Assembly: GCA_934162285.1 (NCBI GenBank)
Contig: CAKPHY010000016.1
Location: 1-34,514, forward strand
Direction: 5' to 3'
DNA length: 34,514 nt
Origin: an uncultured Bacilli bacterium
GTDB lineage: Bacteria > Bacillota_I > Bacilli_A > RF39 > UBA660
Part shown: piece after piece, positions 16,182 through 25,262 of the stretch
How positions within the stretch are numbered: the first letter of the stretch is position 1
How the letters are laid out: each line of letters opens with the position of its first letter
Translations under genes and position numbers: made by a program
The notes under the pieces: model-generated
Databases searched by the model: none
The model's input: the letters and a program-made list of their open reading frames with translations, nothing else
What the model was told of the DNA's origin: nothing

Positions 16182-16945
16182 CTACTAAAGGTCCTTTCTT
16201 TATTAATTTTAAAATAATCTTTTAAAGGACAATTCATTGGATCATGTTTATTGCAAAAATAACGTTTGAAATAAATAAGAACTAAATGACAAAACCAAGT
16301 CGCATTGTCATAAAACTTTATATTAAGGGATTCATAACCATTCTTTTTTATTATGTCACGCATATCATTATCTTTTACTAAATTTTCTAGTTCTTTCCTT
16401 AAAATATCATGTCCGATAGCTGTTTTATATCTAAAAAATCCTAAACATGGAAGTTCTATGTCTTTCATTCCACTATCTACCGGCATTACTCCTGAATAAT
16501 ATCCTCTTAAATATAAAACACAACATTGAGCTACTTTATAAGAAGCACCATCAACATTAGAAGCAATAAGTTCTATCAATTCATCATTTGCTAAGGTTTT
16601 TATTTCATTATCATATTTTTCTATAAAATTAATCATTGATGCCAAGTATTTATATCTTGAATTAAATAAACCTAGTCGCCCTATTATATTGGTAAGTTTT
16701 TCTTTAGACATATTTTTAATTTCATCATAAGAATAACTATTTAATTCATTTATTACACTTCTATAAGTATTTATCATATTATAAGATATTCTAGTAGAAA
16801 GACCAGCAATCAGTAATCTTTTTCTATAATCTTCTACTTCTAATGGCCACCACAAGTTATTATCATGGTTATTTAAAACAGCAATTTTCACTTTTTCTTG
16901 TTTACTACATATATCAATGATATTTTTAAATTCTTCTTTCGTCAT
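16172..16945 (-). CDS. HhH-GPD DNA glycosylase-like protein with degenerate Fe-S ligands
   Basis: The 257-residue protein follows the endonuclease III/MutY fold order. It has a segment like the six-helix barrel (LLIAGLSTRISYNMI; NIIGRLGLFNSRYKYL), a helix-hairpin-helix region at about 127-148 with K137, and PVDSG at 155-159 where D157 matches the catalytic Asp of the PVDTH motif. The C-terminal part CHLVLIYFKRYFC...MNCPL resembles the [4Fe-4S] loop, but only C231 and C239 remain near the expected places, with C219 and C256 outside the usual spacing. The cluster may be absent or rearranged. It is the first gene of an operon with a GNAT and a NUDIX gene. RBS AGGAG precedes the ATG. Confidence 0.65.
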   Translation of the reverse strand: MTKEEFKNIIDICSKQEKVKIAVLNNHDNNLWWPLEVEDYRKRLLIAGLSTRISYNMINTYRSVINELNSYSYDEIKNMSKEKLTNIIGRLGLFNSRYKYLASMINFIEKYDNEIKTLANDELIELIASNVDGASYKVAQCCVLYLRGYYSGVMPVDSGMKDIELPCLGFFRYKTAIGHDILRKELENLVKDNDMRDIIKKNGYESLNIKFYDNATWFCHLVLIYFKRYFCNKHDPMNCPLKDYFKINKERTFSRCK

Positions 16946-16979
16946 ACTTTACTCCTACTTCTTTTAAATAACTACTTTT

Positions 16980-16985
16980 ATTATA
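16980..16985 (-). promoter_or_regulatory. putative -10 box of the HhH-GNAT-NUDIX operon
   Basis: Minus-strand TATAAT at 16985-16980, about 35 bases upstream of the HhH start. The -35 match is weak. Confidence 0.4.
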
Positions 16986-17027
16986 ACAAACTATTAAATT
17001 ATTTAAATATTCTTTAATTATTTATAT

Positions 17028-17054
17028 AAAAAAATTATAGCCGAATTTGCTATA
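17028..17054 (-). terminator. intrinsic terminator of the 17127-17525 gene
   Basis: Minus-strand stem TATAGC/GCTATA (17054-17049 with 17041-17036), 7-base loop, then a T run at 17034-17028. Confidence 0.7.
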
Positions 17055-17126
17055 GCTTTATACATGTTTAATGTTCATATAACCAAAACAAGAAACAAAT
17101 CCAACTATATATTTATTTCAAATACA

Positions 17127-17525
17127 TTAATATAAATCTTCGCGTGTTACTCTTGAAATAGTTGTATCATTTTCGTATTCTATAGCACTTAATCTCACAT
17201 TATTATCAAAAAAATATTTAGAAAGTGATACGTATATAGGATTTACTTCATTTAATTTATTAATAGTTTCTTGATTTAAATGTTTTAACAAATCATTGAT
17301 AATTATTTCTTCATTCCCTATATCAAAATTTTCAAAGCCATTTCCATTATTATTAATTTTAACATTGTAACTAAATTTTATAATATTAGGCGTTCCGAAC
17401 AAATTAATATTTCTTTTTATAATATACTTCATAATTACACTTCTCTCAGGACAATTATACACACATTTTGTTAATATATCAAACTCATTTAAATTATACT
17501 TTGGCAAATTTATTTGTTCTATCAT
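17127..17525 (-). CDS. uncharacterised protein, 132 residues
   Basis: No family recognised. The product is Asn/Ile-rich with one Cys pair region (CVYNCPERS) and no membrane helix or signal peptide. I placed the start at ATG 17525. The frame stays open to a TTG at 17561, but a perfect TTGACA box at 17584-17579 suggests transcription begins only around 17547, and neither start has a good ribosome binding site. It sits alone between the ABC transporter terminator and its own terminator at 17028-17054. Real but orphan is my best reading. Confidence 0.55.
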   Translation of the reverse strand: MIEQINLPKYNLNEFDILTKCVYNCPERSVIMKYIIKRNINLFGTPNIIKFSYNVKINNNGNGFENFDIGNEEIIINDLLKHLNQETINKLNEVNPIYVSLSKYFFDNNVRLSAIEYENDTTISRVTREDLY

Positions 17526-17584
17526 CTTTATCAACTTTTTACTAAATAATCTTGTTATCAATATAAAATTATTAAAATTGTCAA

Positions 17585-17610
17585 CAAAAAAGAAGAACTA
17601 AATTCTTCTT
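17585..17610 (-). terminator. intrinsic terminator of the ABC transporter pair
   Basis: Minus-strand stem AAGAAGAA/TTCTTCTT (17610-17603 with 17597-17590), loop TTTAG, then T residues. It overlaps the stop codon of the second ABC gene. Confidence 0.75.
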
Positions 17611-20050
17611 AATCTAAGTCTTGACGACTAAGTATTTGAGCAGGAGTTTTTCTTAATACTTTAAATACAGGTAATAATCCTACTAATAAATTAAAAATAT
17701 AAATAAATATAATTGCTAAAAGAGTAATTGTTATATTCATTTTAAAATTCATAAATGGCAAATCTTTAATAGCTTCTATTATGTAATACATAAATATTAC
17801 TCCAGGAACACTTACTAAAGTTGTTATCGCGATTATTTCTCCACTGAACATACGATAAATATCGGATTTTTTAACACCAATTGCTCTAAAAATACCAATT
17901 TCCTTTACACGTGATAAAAATGAAGATCTAACAATCAAGAAAATCTCAATAAGCGAAATTGCCAAAATAACTCCAGAAACAGTTAAAGAACTTATAATAC
18001 TATTTCTTACTTCTTTTTTGTATTCTTCCCTACTATTAGTATAAGAATCTTTAATATTTAATTTTAATTCATGAAATTCATCAATTGTTTTATTTTTATC
18101 ATTAGAAACAATAACTAAATCAGATGATTTGGTTATCAAATCATATTTAACTGTATTGCTATTTGTTATTAATGCATCACTATCACCTTTAAAATACCCT
18201 ACTACTTTTAAATTTTGATCATTTACTTTATTATCAATTTTTTTATTTAATTTATATAAATCTTTATATTTTTCATTGACGATTACTTCATAATCATTAT
18301 CTGGTAAATTACCTTTTGTTAAAGTAATTTTATCTTTAAAAATGTTATAATCTAAAAGTTTATTAGGATCAATTTCAGAATTAGTTGGATAACCATACCC
18401 AGCTTCATAAAATTCTACTTCAGCATTAGAAATAATAGTAATTAGCATTTCTTTATTAGCATAAATTGAAGGTGAATCTAAATTAACTATTCCAACAATT
18501 TTAAATTTATCAAGATTATCATTTAAATTAAGTTCACGACCTAAATAATCAGTATAATTTAAAATTCCTACTTGTTTGGGTATATTAAAAGTACTTTTAG
18601 CACCTATGGCATCTAGAGCCATTTGATCAACAACTAATTCATAATTATTTTCAGGCATTCTTCCCCATAATATATCTTCACTTTTAATCAAGTCTAAACT
18701 TGTTAAAGAGCCATTTAATGCTTGACTAGCATTAGTAGTTTGATAATAGTCATTAAAAATAAATCTAAAGCCAACGATACTACTACCAGGTAATATATAA
18801 TTGATTGAATCTAATTTTTCATAATTTAGATAATCTTTAACGTTTAATTTAGTAATATTTACATCTAAATAAGAACGATTTTTAGTTACAAAATCTTCAT
18901 CTTTAATCTCAGTTAATCCAAGAATATTACTAATTGAAAGTAAAATAAACATTCCTGCCATAAAGAAACCCCCAAGAAGAATTTTCTTCAAAACGGAATA
19001 ATCAAAGATCTTTTTAAAACCATTTATTACTAACGTAAAAGGATTTAAAATTGAAGAATATTTTTTCTTTGTGTTATTATTAATAATTTCTTCAAAATCA
19101 AAATTCTTGTTTTTATATTCACTTTTACTTAACTTTTTATAATGATCATCAATTAATTCAATATTACTATTATTATCAATTACTTCAATTTTTTCATTAG
19201 AATTACTTTTAATATAAATATTTCCATTATTAACAACAATAGTCAAATTTAAGTCTTTTATTTCATTAGTATAATAATTTAAATTAATATTTTTTTCTTT
19301 AATTTCTTCATGATTATTAAAATCTTTTAAGTAAAATTTGCTTTCAACTTGATAATCAAGATCGCCACTCTGAGAGTTTTCATAATCTTTAACAATTTTA
19401 CCATCTTCAATTTCAATAATTCGCGTTGCATAAAAATGAGCTAAAGTTGTTTCGTGAGTTACTAAAATAACTAATTTTTTAATAGAAATTGCTTTAATTA
19501 TATTCATTATTTCTAAAGAATTTTTGCTATCTAAATTCCCCGTTGGTTCATCAGCAATAATAATATCCGGATTTTTAACTAAAGCACGAGCAATACCTAC
19601 TCTTTGACGTTCACCTCCAGATAAAGCTGAAACTGGACGTTTACGGTAACGGTACATTCCTACTTGTTCTAAGATATAGTCAACACGTTTACTTATTTCT
19701 TTCTTGTCTTTAATTCCTATCATTTTTAAAACTAAAGCAACATTGTCATAAACACTCATATTTTCTACAAGTTTATAATCTTGAAAAATATAACCAATAT
19801 TTAGATTTCTTATTTTATCTATTTTATAAGTAGTTCTTTTAGTTATTCTTTCACCATTAACGTATATTTCACCTTTAGATATTTTATCTAAGCCACCAAT
19901 AGCATTAAGTAAAGTTGTTTTACCAGAACCACTAGCACCTAAAATAGCAACTAAGCCTTTATCTAACTTTAATGAGACATCATTAATAACATGAATTTCA
20001 TTCTTTTTATGTTTATTAAAATACTTATTAACATTTCTAAGTTCTATCAT
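17609..20050 (-). CDS. MacB/FtsX-type ABC transporter, fused ATPase and permease (second of pair)
   Basis: The 813-residue protein starts with a LolD/MacB-type ATPase: Walker A GASGSGKT (38-45), Q-loop FQD near 89-91, signature LSGGERQR (143-150), Walker B IIIADEP (163-169). A charged linker leads to a first membrane helix near 360-380, a long extracytoplasmic region (about 385-680), and a C-terminal FtsX domain of three helices containing the EIGIFRAIGVKKSDI signature. Such proteins move lipoproteins, peptides or antibiotics out of the membrane rather than across it; the cargo is unknown. ATG 20050 is the start. Its ribosome binding site lies in the last codons of the gene at 20052, so the two are translationally coupled. 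Confidence 0.85.
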   Translation of the reverse strand: MIELRNVNKYFNKHKKNEIHVINDVSLKLDKGLVAILGASGSGKTTLLNAIGGLDKISKGEIYVNGERITKRTTYKIDKIRNLNIGYIFQDYKLVENMSVYDNVALVLKMIGIKDKKEISKRVDYILEQVGMYRYRKRPVSALSGGERQRVGIARALVKNPDIIIADEPTGNLDSKNSLEIMNIIKAISIKKLVILVTHETTLAHFYATRIIEIEDGKIVKDYENSQSGDLDYQVESKFYLKDFNNHEEIKEKNINLNYYTNEIKDLNLTIVVNNGNIYIKSNSNEKIEVIDNNSNIELIDDHYKKLSKSEYKNKNFDFEEIINNNTKKKYSSILNPFTLVINGFKKIFDYSVLKKILLGGFFMAGMFILLSISNILGLTEIKDEDFVTKNRSYLDVNITKLNVKDYLNYEKLDSINYILPGSSIVGFRFIFNDYYQTTNASQALNGSLTSLDLIKSEDILWGRMPENNYELVVDQMALDAIGAKSTFNIPKQVGILNYTDYLGRELNLNDNLDKFKIVGIVNLDSPSIYANKEMLITIISNAEVEFYEAGYGYPTNSEIDPNKLLDYNIFKDKITLTKGNLPDNDYEVIVNEKYKDLYKLNKKIDNKVNDQNLKVVGYFKGDSDALITNSNTVKYDLITKSSDLVIVSNDKNKTIDEFHELKLNIKDSYTNSREEYKKEVRNSIISSLTVSGVILAISLIEIFLIVRSSFLSRVKEIGIFRAIGVKKSDIYRMFSGEIIAITTLVSVPGVIFMYYIIEAIKDLPFMNFKMNITITLLAIIFIYIFNLLVGLLPVFKVLRKTPAQILSRQDLD

Positions 20051-20051
20051 G

Positions 20052-22235
20052 TTATACCTCCTCATAATATGTCTTTACAGCTGATTCTTTAAATAACTTT
20101 TTAGCAAATTTTAAAGATAAAATGTAAGACATTGTTACTAAAATTATATAAAGAACTATATAATCTTTAATTTCTAAATAAGTTATAAGTTCTTTCAAAT
20201 ATTCTAAATTTAATATATTATTTTTAGTTAATATAATTAGAATTAAAAAAGCAAAATAAGTTAAATTAGAAATATTTATTAATTCAATATTTAAAATATT
20301 TTTACATACACTCTTAGAAGCTCCAAGAATTCTTAAAGTTGTAAAATAAACATTTCTTGATTTTAAAATAATTTTAATTACAAAATAAGCAACAAAGAAT
20401 AATACAATAACGACAATTATAATAGCAACAAATTTGATAACTTTAAAAATTTTCATATATTCATTACTTACTAAAGTATCTGATACTACTAATGTTTTAT
20501 AACCTAATTCTTCTAAAGATGATGTTGTTTTTCTTATGTTTTTAACATCTTTTACAAATATAGAACTTTGATAAATTTCTTTTGAGAATAATTTTTGATA
20601 ATCTCTTTCACTGATAAATATTACTTGACTATAATCATTAATATAGTTGTCATAATTTAAATTAGTTTTTTTCTTAAAGTTTTTCTTATTATAGAAGTCT
20701 TTAATTTTTAAATCTAATTGATTTTCAAAATAAATATTTTTAAGATCAACAATTAAATCTGTATTTTTACAATTAAAGTTTTTACATTCATAATTTAAAT
20801 CTTCACTTACTAAAACCATTCCTTCTTCTAAATTAGCTAAAGGAATAACACGATAATAAGAAGTTGATTTATCATTGAATTTTACTGTAATTGTACTCAT
20901 TTCTTCATCAGTTATTTTTTGAATTTTTTCTAATGCTTCGTCCGTTGCATAAAATTTAAAATCATAAGCACTACTTTCGTCATAAGTAATACCAACAACT
21001 TTAAATTTAATATTGATATATGATTCGCTTTCTAAAGTTAATTCTTTACCAATAATATCTTCATTTAAATAATAATTATCTTTAGAACCAGATAAAATTA
21101 TTTCATTATCTGCTGTTGGTTTAACACCTTTAACTAATTTCCCTTCAAAATTATTGACATTTGTAAAAGTTCCATATAAATATAAAAGATCATTTACTAA
21201 GCTAAAATCTCTATCTAGTAAGATATCATTTTTAACAACATAATCAACATTATTAAGTTTATTTAACTTATCAAAATCACTATCTGATATAGCTGTTTTA
21301 TCACTTTTTTTAATAATTATTCTTTTATCAGAAACTTCACGAAAGTAATTATTATTACCACTCATTAAATAATTGTATTCTTCAGATTTATTAGATGAGT
21401 ATTCAAAAAATAATGCCATTGTCACAAAAAAGTAAACTAAGAAAAGTAAAACAAACTTAGGAAAAATATTAAAAGTATTACGAATACCTAAACGCATTTT
21501 ATTAAAGAATGAAACATTCTTATAATCATTAAGTTCTACTTTTTTAACTTCTTCATGTGGTTTCAAAACTTTATCTTCTAAAATTTTTCCATCGTGCATA
21601 GTTATTTTTCTTGTTGCATATTTACTTACTTGTTCATAATTATGAGTAACGATAACCACTAATTTAGAAGCTGATATTTCACTTAAAAGTTTTAAAACAC
21701 TATTAGCAGCTGCTGTATCTAAATTCCCTGTTGGTTCATCAGCTACGATGATAGGAGCATTTTTAGCTAAAGCGCGAGCAATAGCTACTCTTTGTTTTTG
21801 ACCACCACTTAGTTTAGAAACTTTAGTATTTCTAAATTTATAAAGATCAACCTTTCTTATTAATTCTAATACTTTCTTTTTTACATCGCGTTTTTTAGCA
21901 CCATTTATTAATAATACTAATTCAATATTTTGATATACAGTGTAACTATTTATCAAATAGAAATATTGAAAAATATTACCGATATATTTTTTTCGGTACT
22001 CTTCTAATTCTTTTTCGCCATAATGACTAGTTTCTTCACCATTAATGTACATTTCGCCTTCTTCATATGTATCAAGGCCAGAAATTACATTTAATAAAGT
22101 TGATTTTCCAGAACCGGATTCTCCTGTTATGACAACAAATTCACCCATATTTAATTCTAAATTGACTTTGGAAAATCCACTGGCTATTACACCTTTATTA
22201 TAATAAAATTTAGAAACATTTTTTAATTTAATCAT
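20052..22235 (-). CDS. MacB/FtsX-type ABC transporter, fused ATPase and permease (first of pair)
   Basis: This 727-residue protein has the same order as its neighbour: ATPase with Walker A GESGSGKS (38-45), signature LSGGQKQR and Walker B IIVADEP, then a membrane helix near 265-285, an extracytoplasmic domain with two cysteines (YECKNFNCKN) that could form a disulphide, and C-terminal membrane helices. The Q-loop reads FQYF rather than the usual FQD/FQN. The FtsX tail is shorter and more diverged than in the partner. Start ATG 22235 is chosen over upstream codons because GAGGAGGG sits just before it. The two genes probably make a heterodimer in which each half brings its own ATPase. Confidence 0.85.
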   Translation of the reverse strand: MIKLKNVSKFYYNKGVIASGFSKVNLELNMGEFVVITGESGSGKSTLLNVISGLDTYEEGEMYINGEETSHYGEKELEEYRKKYIGNIFQYFYLINSYTVYQNIELVLLINGAKKRDVKKKVLELIRKVDLYKFRNTKVSKLSGGQKQRVAIARALAKNAPIIVADEPTGNLDTAAANSVLKLLSEISASKLVVIVTHNYEQVSKYATRKITMHDGKILEDKVLKPHEEVKKVELNDYKNVSFFNKMRLGIRNTFNIFPKFVLLFLVYFFVTMALFFEYSSNKSEEYNYLMSGNNNYFREVSDKRIIIKKSDKTAISDSDFDKLNKLNNVDYVVKNDILLDRDFSLVNDLLYLYGTFTNVNNFEGKLVKGVKPTADNEIILSGSKDNYYLNEDIIGKELTLESESYINIKFKVVGITYDESSAYDFKFYATDEALEKIQKITDEEMSTITVKFNDKSTSYYRVIPLANLEEGMVLVSEDLNYECKNFNCKNTDLIVDLKNIYFENQLDLKIKDFYNKKNFKKKTNLNYDNYINDYSQVIFISERDYQKLFSKEIYQSSIFVKDVKNIRKTTSSLEELGYKTLVVSDTLVSNEYMKIFKVIKFVAIIIVVIVLFFVAYFVIKIILKSRNVYFTTLRILGASKSVCKNILNIELINISNLTYFAFLILIILTKNNILNLEYLKELITYLEIKDYIVLYIILVTMSYILSLKFAKKLFKESAVKTYYEEV

Positions 22236-22254
22236 ATTAGCCCTCCTCAAAGTA

Positions 22255-22263
22255 ATTATATCA
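22255..22263 (-). promoter_or_regulatory. extended -10 promoter of the ABC pair
   Basis: Minus-strand TGATATAAT (22263-22255) lies just upstream of the GAGGAGGG ribosome binding site. No good -35 is visible, as is common for extended -10 promoters. Confidence 0.45.
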
Positions 22264-22313
22264 TAACTCCTCAATAATAATATACAAGATAAATTAAATT
22301 TTTCCTTTAAAAA

Positions 22314-22339
22314 AACTTTAAAGATTTTTCTTTAAAGTT
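22314..22339 (-). terminator. intrinsic terminator of the comN-rel-dtd operon
   Basis: Perfect 10-bp minus-strand stem AACTTTAAAG/CTTTAAAGTT (22339-22330 with 22323-22314), loop AAAAAT, then T residues. It overlaps the dtd stop codon. Confidence 0.85.
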
Positions 22340-22772
22340 AATTTTTAGAATCTAAAATTATTGTAAATGGGCCATCATTTTTAATATTAACTAGCATATC
22401 AGCTCCAAATATTCCAGTCGCAATTTTTAAATTTGATTCTTTCAATTTATCAATAAAAATATTATAAAGTTCGATTGCTTCGGTATTTTTTAAGGCTTCA
22501 ATATAACTAGGTCGACGACCTTTTTTAGCATTAGCATATAGTGTAAATTGAGAAATTGCAAGAATTTCACCATTTAAATCTTTAACTGATAATTCAGGAG
22601 TACCATCAAAGATACGTAAATTAATAATTTTATCTACAATATATTCTATATCTTTAATGGTATCATCTTGAGTAAAGCCTACTAAAACAACTAAACCACT
22701 TTTGATAGAACCCACCATTTTACCATCAACGGTAACACTTGATTCTTGACTTCTTTGAACTATTGCTCTCAT
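22338..22772 (-). CDS. dtd: D-aminoacyl-tRNA deacylase
   Basis: The 144-residue protein has both active-site signatures of DTD: SQFTLYANAKKGRRPSY in the middle and NDGPFTIILDS at the C terminus (the cross-subunit Gly-Pro motif). Start MRAIVQRSQESSVTVDG and length are normal. The enzyme removes D-amino acids, and glycine from mischarged tRNA-Ala, acting as a homodimer. It overlaps the rel gene by 4 bp, the rel-dtd pairing known in many Firmicutes. Confidence 0.95.
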   Translation of the reverse strand: MRAIVQRSQESSVTVDGKMVGSIKSGLVVLVGFTQDDTIKDIEYIVDKIINLRIFDGTPELSVKDLNGEILAISQFTLYANAKKGRRPSYIEALKNTEAIELYNIFIDKLKESNLKIATGIFGADMLVNIKNDGPFTIILDSKN

Positions 22773-24913
22773 TTTAAATCTCTTTCTACTTCAATAACTG
22801 TACTTATATTTTTTATATCATTCATAAATTTTTCTAAATGTTCTTTATTTTCAACTAAGACAGTTATTTCATATAAATATTCTTCATCTTCAGAAACAGT
22901 ATTAATATTTTGAATAGTAGCTACATTATTAACTGTTTTAGAAACAATATCAACTAAAATATTTTTATCTTTTAATGCTCTTACTAAAATGTCAGTTTCG
23001 TATTTTTTATTGATTTTATCTTGCCATTTTGCAGCAATTATCCTCTCTTCAAGTTCACTTACATTAGGGCAACAAGAGCGATGAATATTAATACCATAGC
23101 CCTTAGAAATATAACCAATGATAGAATCTCCTGGAATTGGTTTACAACAACCAGCAATATTAACTTTTATTTCATCGATTCCTTCAATGGAAACATCGCA
23201 TTTACTAGAAATATTTTTGTCATTGCGAATATTTTTTAAAACTAATTCTTCTTTAGTTGGATTTGATCCTGTTAAAAAGTTAATTATCTGTATTGGAGTT
23301 ATTTGGTTATTATCAATTCCTATATAAAGGTCATCTAAAGAGTTATAAGAAAATTCTTGTAAAATTTTATCAAGATTTTCTTCAAATAAATTTATACTTA
23401 CTTTTTTCTTACGTAATTCTTTAGTTAAGGTTTCACTTCCGTTTTTAATGGCTTCAGTTTTATCAATTTTATTATAAAAACTTTTAATTTTATTTTTAGC
23501 ATGAGTTGTAAATGCCATTTTGATCCATTCTTTAGAAGGACCAGTTGAATTTTTATTAGTATTGATTTTAACAATATCATTTTCTTTTAATTTATAGTTT
23601 AAAGGAACAATTTGATCATTAACAATCGCTCCTACCATTTGATCACCTATCTTTGAGTGAACACGATAAGCAAAATCAATCGGGGTTGATCCTAAAGGTA
23701 ATTCAATAACATCACCTTTTGGTGTATATACATAAATGCTATCTTTTAAAACATCATTCATAACCGCATTCATGAATTCTGTAGACTTATTTTCTTCTTC
23801 GGTTAATTCCATTATTGATCTAAAGAATTGAAGTTTTTGTTCCATGGCATTTTGCATAGACTTTCCGCCTTCTTTATAAGACCAATGGGATGCAATACCT
23901 TTTTCTGCAATTAAATCCATTTCATAAGTTCTAATCTGAATTTCAAATAAATTACCATTAACACCAAAAACTGTTGTATGTAAACTTTGATACATATTAG
24001 GTTTAGGCATCGCGATATAATCTTTAAAACGTTTAGGCATTGGTTTATATTTAGAATGAATAATACCTAATGCTTGATAACAATCTTCTTTAGTATCAAC
24101 AAAAACACGAAGTGCAAGTAGATCATATATTTCATTGAATTTTTTACCTTTATTTAATTTGTTATAAATACTATAAACTGATTTAGCTCGACCTTTTATT
24201 TCATGTTTAATGTTATGTTCATTTAAAATTTCACTTATATCATGCATCATTGATGAAACTAATGCTTCTCTTTCAACCTTAGTTTTATTTAATTTCTCTA
24301 CAATATCAAAATAAACATTTGGTTTATAATATCTAAGAGATAAATCTTCAAGTTCACTTTTTATTTCACTCATACCTAAGCGATGAGCAATAGGTGTTAA
24401 AATATCTAAGGTTTCTTTGGCTTTAACTTTAGCACGATCTTCTGGTAAAGCCCATAATGTACGCATATTATGAAGGCGATCAGCTAATTTGATAATGATA
24501 ACACGAACATCTTCTGATAAACCAACAATAATTTTACGATGATTTTGAATCATAGCTTCAGAATCACTCTTAAAAGATAGTTTATTAATTTTGGTAACAC
24601 CTTTTACTAAATTTAATACTTCCGAACCAAAATTATCTTCAATTTCTTTTTCTTCAACATTACAATCTTCTAAAACATCATGAAGTAAAGCTGCGATTAA
24701 AGTTGGTAAATCGGCATTAATAGAAGTCAAAATATAAGCAACATTTAAAGGGTGAATAATATAATCTTCACCACTTTTTCTTTTAACACCAAAATGTTTC
24801 TCGTAAGCATACATATATGCTTTTCTTAAACTAGATAATTCTTCCTCAGGAATATATGTTTTTGCATAATCATATAGTTCATCAAATGTTTTTATTTCTT
24901 TTGCTCGTTTCAT
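22769..24913 (-). CDS. rel: bifunctional (p)ppGpp synthetase/hydrolase, Rel/SpoT family
   Basis: This 714-residue protein controls the stringent response. The hydrolase HD site is intact: H54, H78-D79 in ALLHDVLED, with the later RLHNMRTL. The synthetase domain shows GRAKSVYSIYNKLN, DLLALRVFV and RFKDYIAMPKPNMYQSLHTT. TGS (about 390-450), a Cys-rich zinc-type segment (GCCKPIPGDS ... HRSCCP) and a C-terminal ACT domain complete the long-Rel layout. Both activities are therefore expected, regulated by the ribosome. It overlaps both neighbours by 4 bp, the comN-like gene upstream and dtd downstream. Confidence 0.95.
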   Translation of the reverse strand: MKRAKEIKTFDELYDYAKTYIPEEELSSLRKAYMYAYEKHFGVKRKSGEDYIIHPLNVAYILTSINADLPTLIAALLHDVLEDCNVEEKEIEDNFGSEVLNLVKGVTKINKLSFKSDSEAMIQNHRKIIVGLSEDVRVIIIKLADRLHNMRTLWALPEDRAKVKAKETLDILTPIAHRLGMSEIKSELEDLSLRYYKPNVYFDIVEKLNKTKVEREALVSSMMHDISEILNEHNIKHEIKGRAKSVYSIYNKLNKGKKFNEIYDLLALRVFVDTKEDCYQALGIIHSKYKPMPKRFKDYIAMPKPNMYQSLHTTVFGVNGNLFEIQIRTYEMDLIAEKGIASHWSYKEGGKSMQNAMEQKLQFFRSIMELTEEENKSTEFMNAVMNDVLKDSIYVYTPKGDVIELPLGSTPIDFAYRVHSKIGDQMVGAIVNDQIVPLNYKLKENDIVKINTNKNSTGPSKEWIKMAFTTHAKNKIKSFYNKIDKTEAIKNGSETLTKELRKKKVSINLFEENLDKILQEFSYNSLDDLYIGIDNNQITPIQIINFLTGSNPTKEELVLKNIRNDKNISSKCDVSIEGIDEIKVNIAGCCKPIPGDSIIGYISKGYGINIHRSCCPNVSELEERIIAAKWQDKINKKYETDILVRALKDKNILVDIVSKTVNNVATIQNINTVSEDEEYLYEITVLVENKEHLEKFMNDIKNISTVIEVERDLK

Positions 24914-25185
24914 ACTTCTTTTAAATTTACCTTTCTTTTAAAGTCAACTGATTTATCTTTAAAATAATTATCAAATATTAACTTATCTGTATTTAAAATA
25001 TCATCAACCATATCAGCTAAACCTAAATTAGCTGATTTAGACCATTTTGTTTCTTTCAGACAATTCCAAATGTCTTCTTCTTTGATATAGTCAAAGCCTA
25101 TTCTTTTTAATTCATTAGCTTTAGTTCTAAGAGCAGGTTTTAATCTTTCATAAAGTTCTTTTAAATTTCTAAATTCAAAATTCAT
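24910..25185 (-). CDS. ComN-like post-transcriptional regulator family protein
   Basis: The 91-residue helical protein contains LKPALRTKANELKRIGFDYIKEEDIWNCL followed by KWSKS and LADMVDDILNT, which fits the small Post_transc_reg family (B. subtilis ComN/YrzD). ComN acts post-transcriptionally on the comE mRNA; a competence role cannot be inferred here. GGAGG precedes the ATG at ideal spacing. It is the first gene of the operon with rel and dtd and overlaps rel by 4 bp. Confidence 0.6.
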   Translation of the reverse strand: MNFEFRNLKELYERLKPALRTKANELKRIGFDYIKEEDIWNCLKETKWSKSANLGLADMVDDILNTDKLIFDNYFKDKSVDFKRKVNLKEV

Positions 25186-25262
25186 GGATTACCTCCTGTA
25201 TTAATTAAATATCATATACATAATATTATATATGAAAAGTTAGTATTTATAAAGGAGAAAAC

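Noticed and set aside
22769..24913. PNMYQSLHT instead of PNGYQSLHT in Rel
   Set aside because: As far as I recall, Met at this place is common in Firmicute Rel proteins, so it is not a defect.
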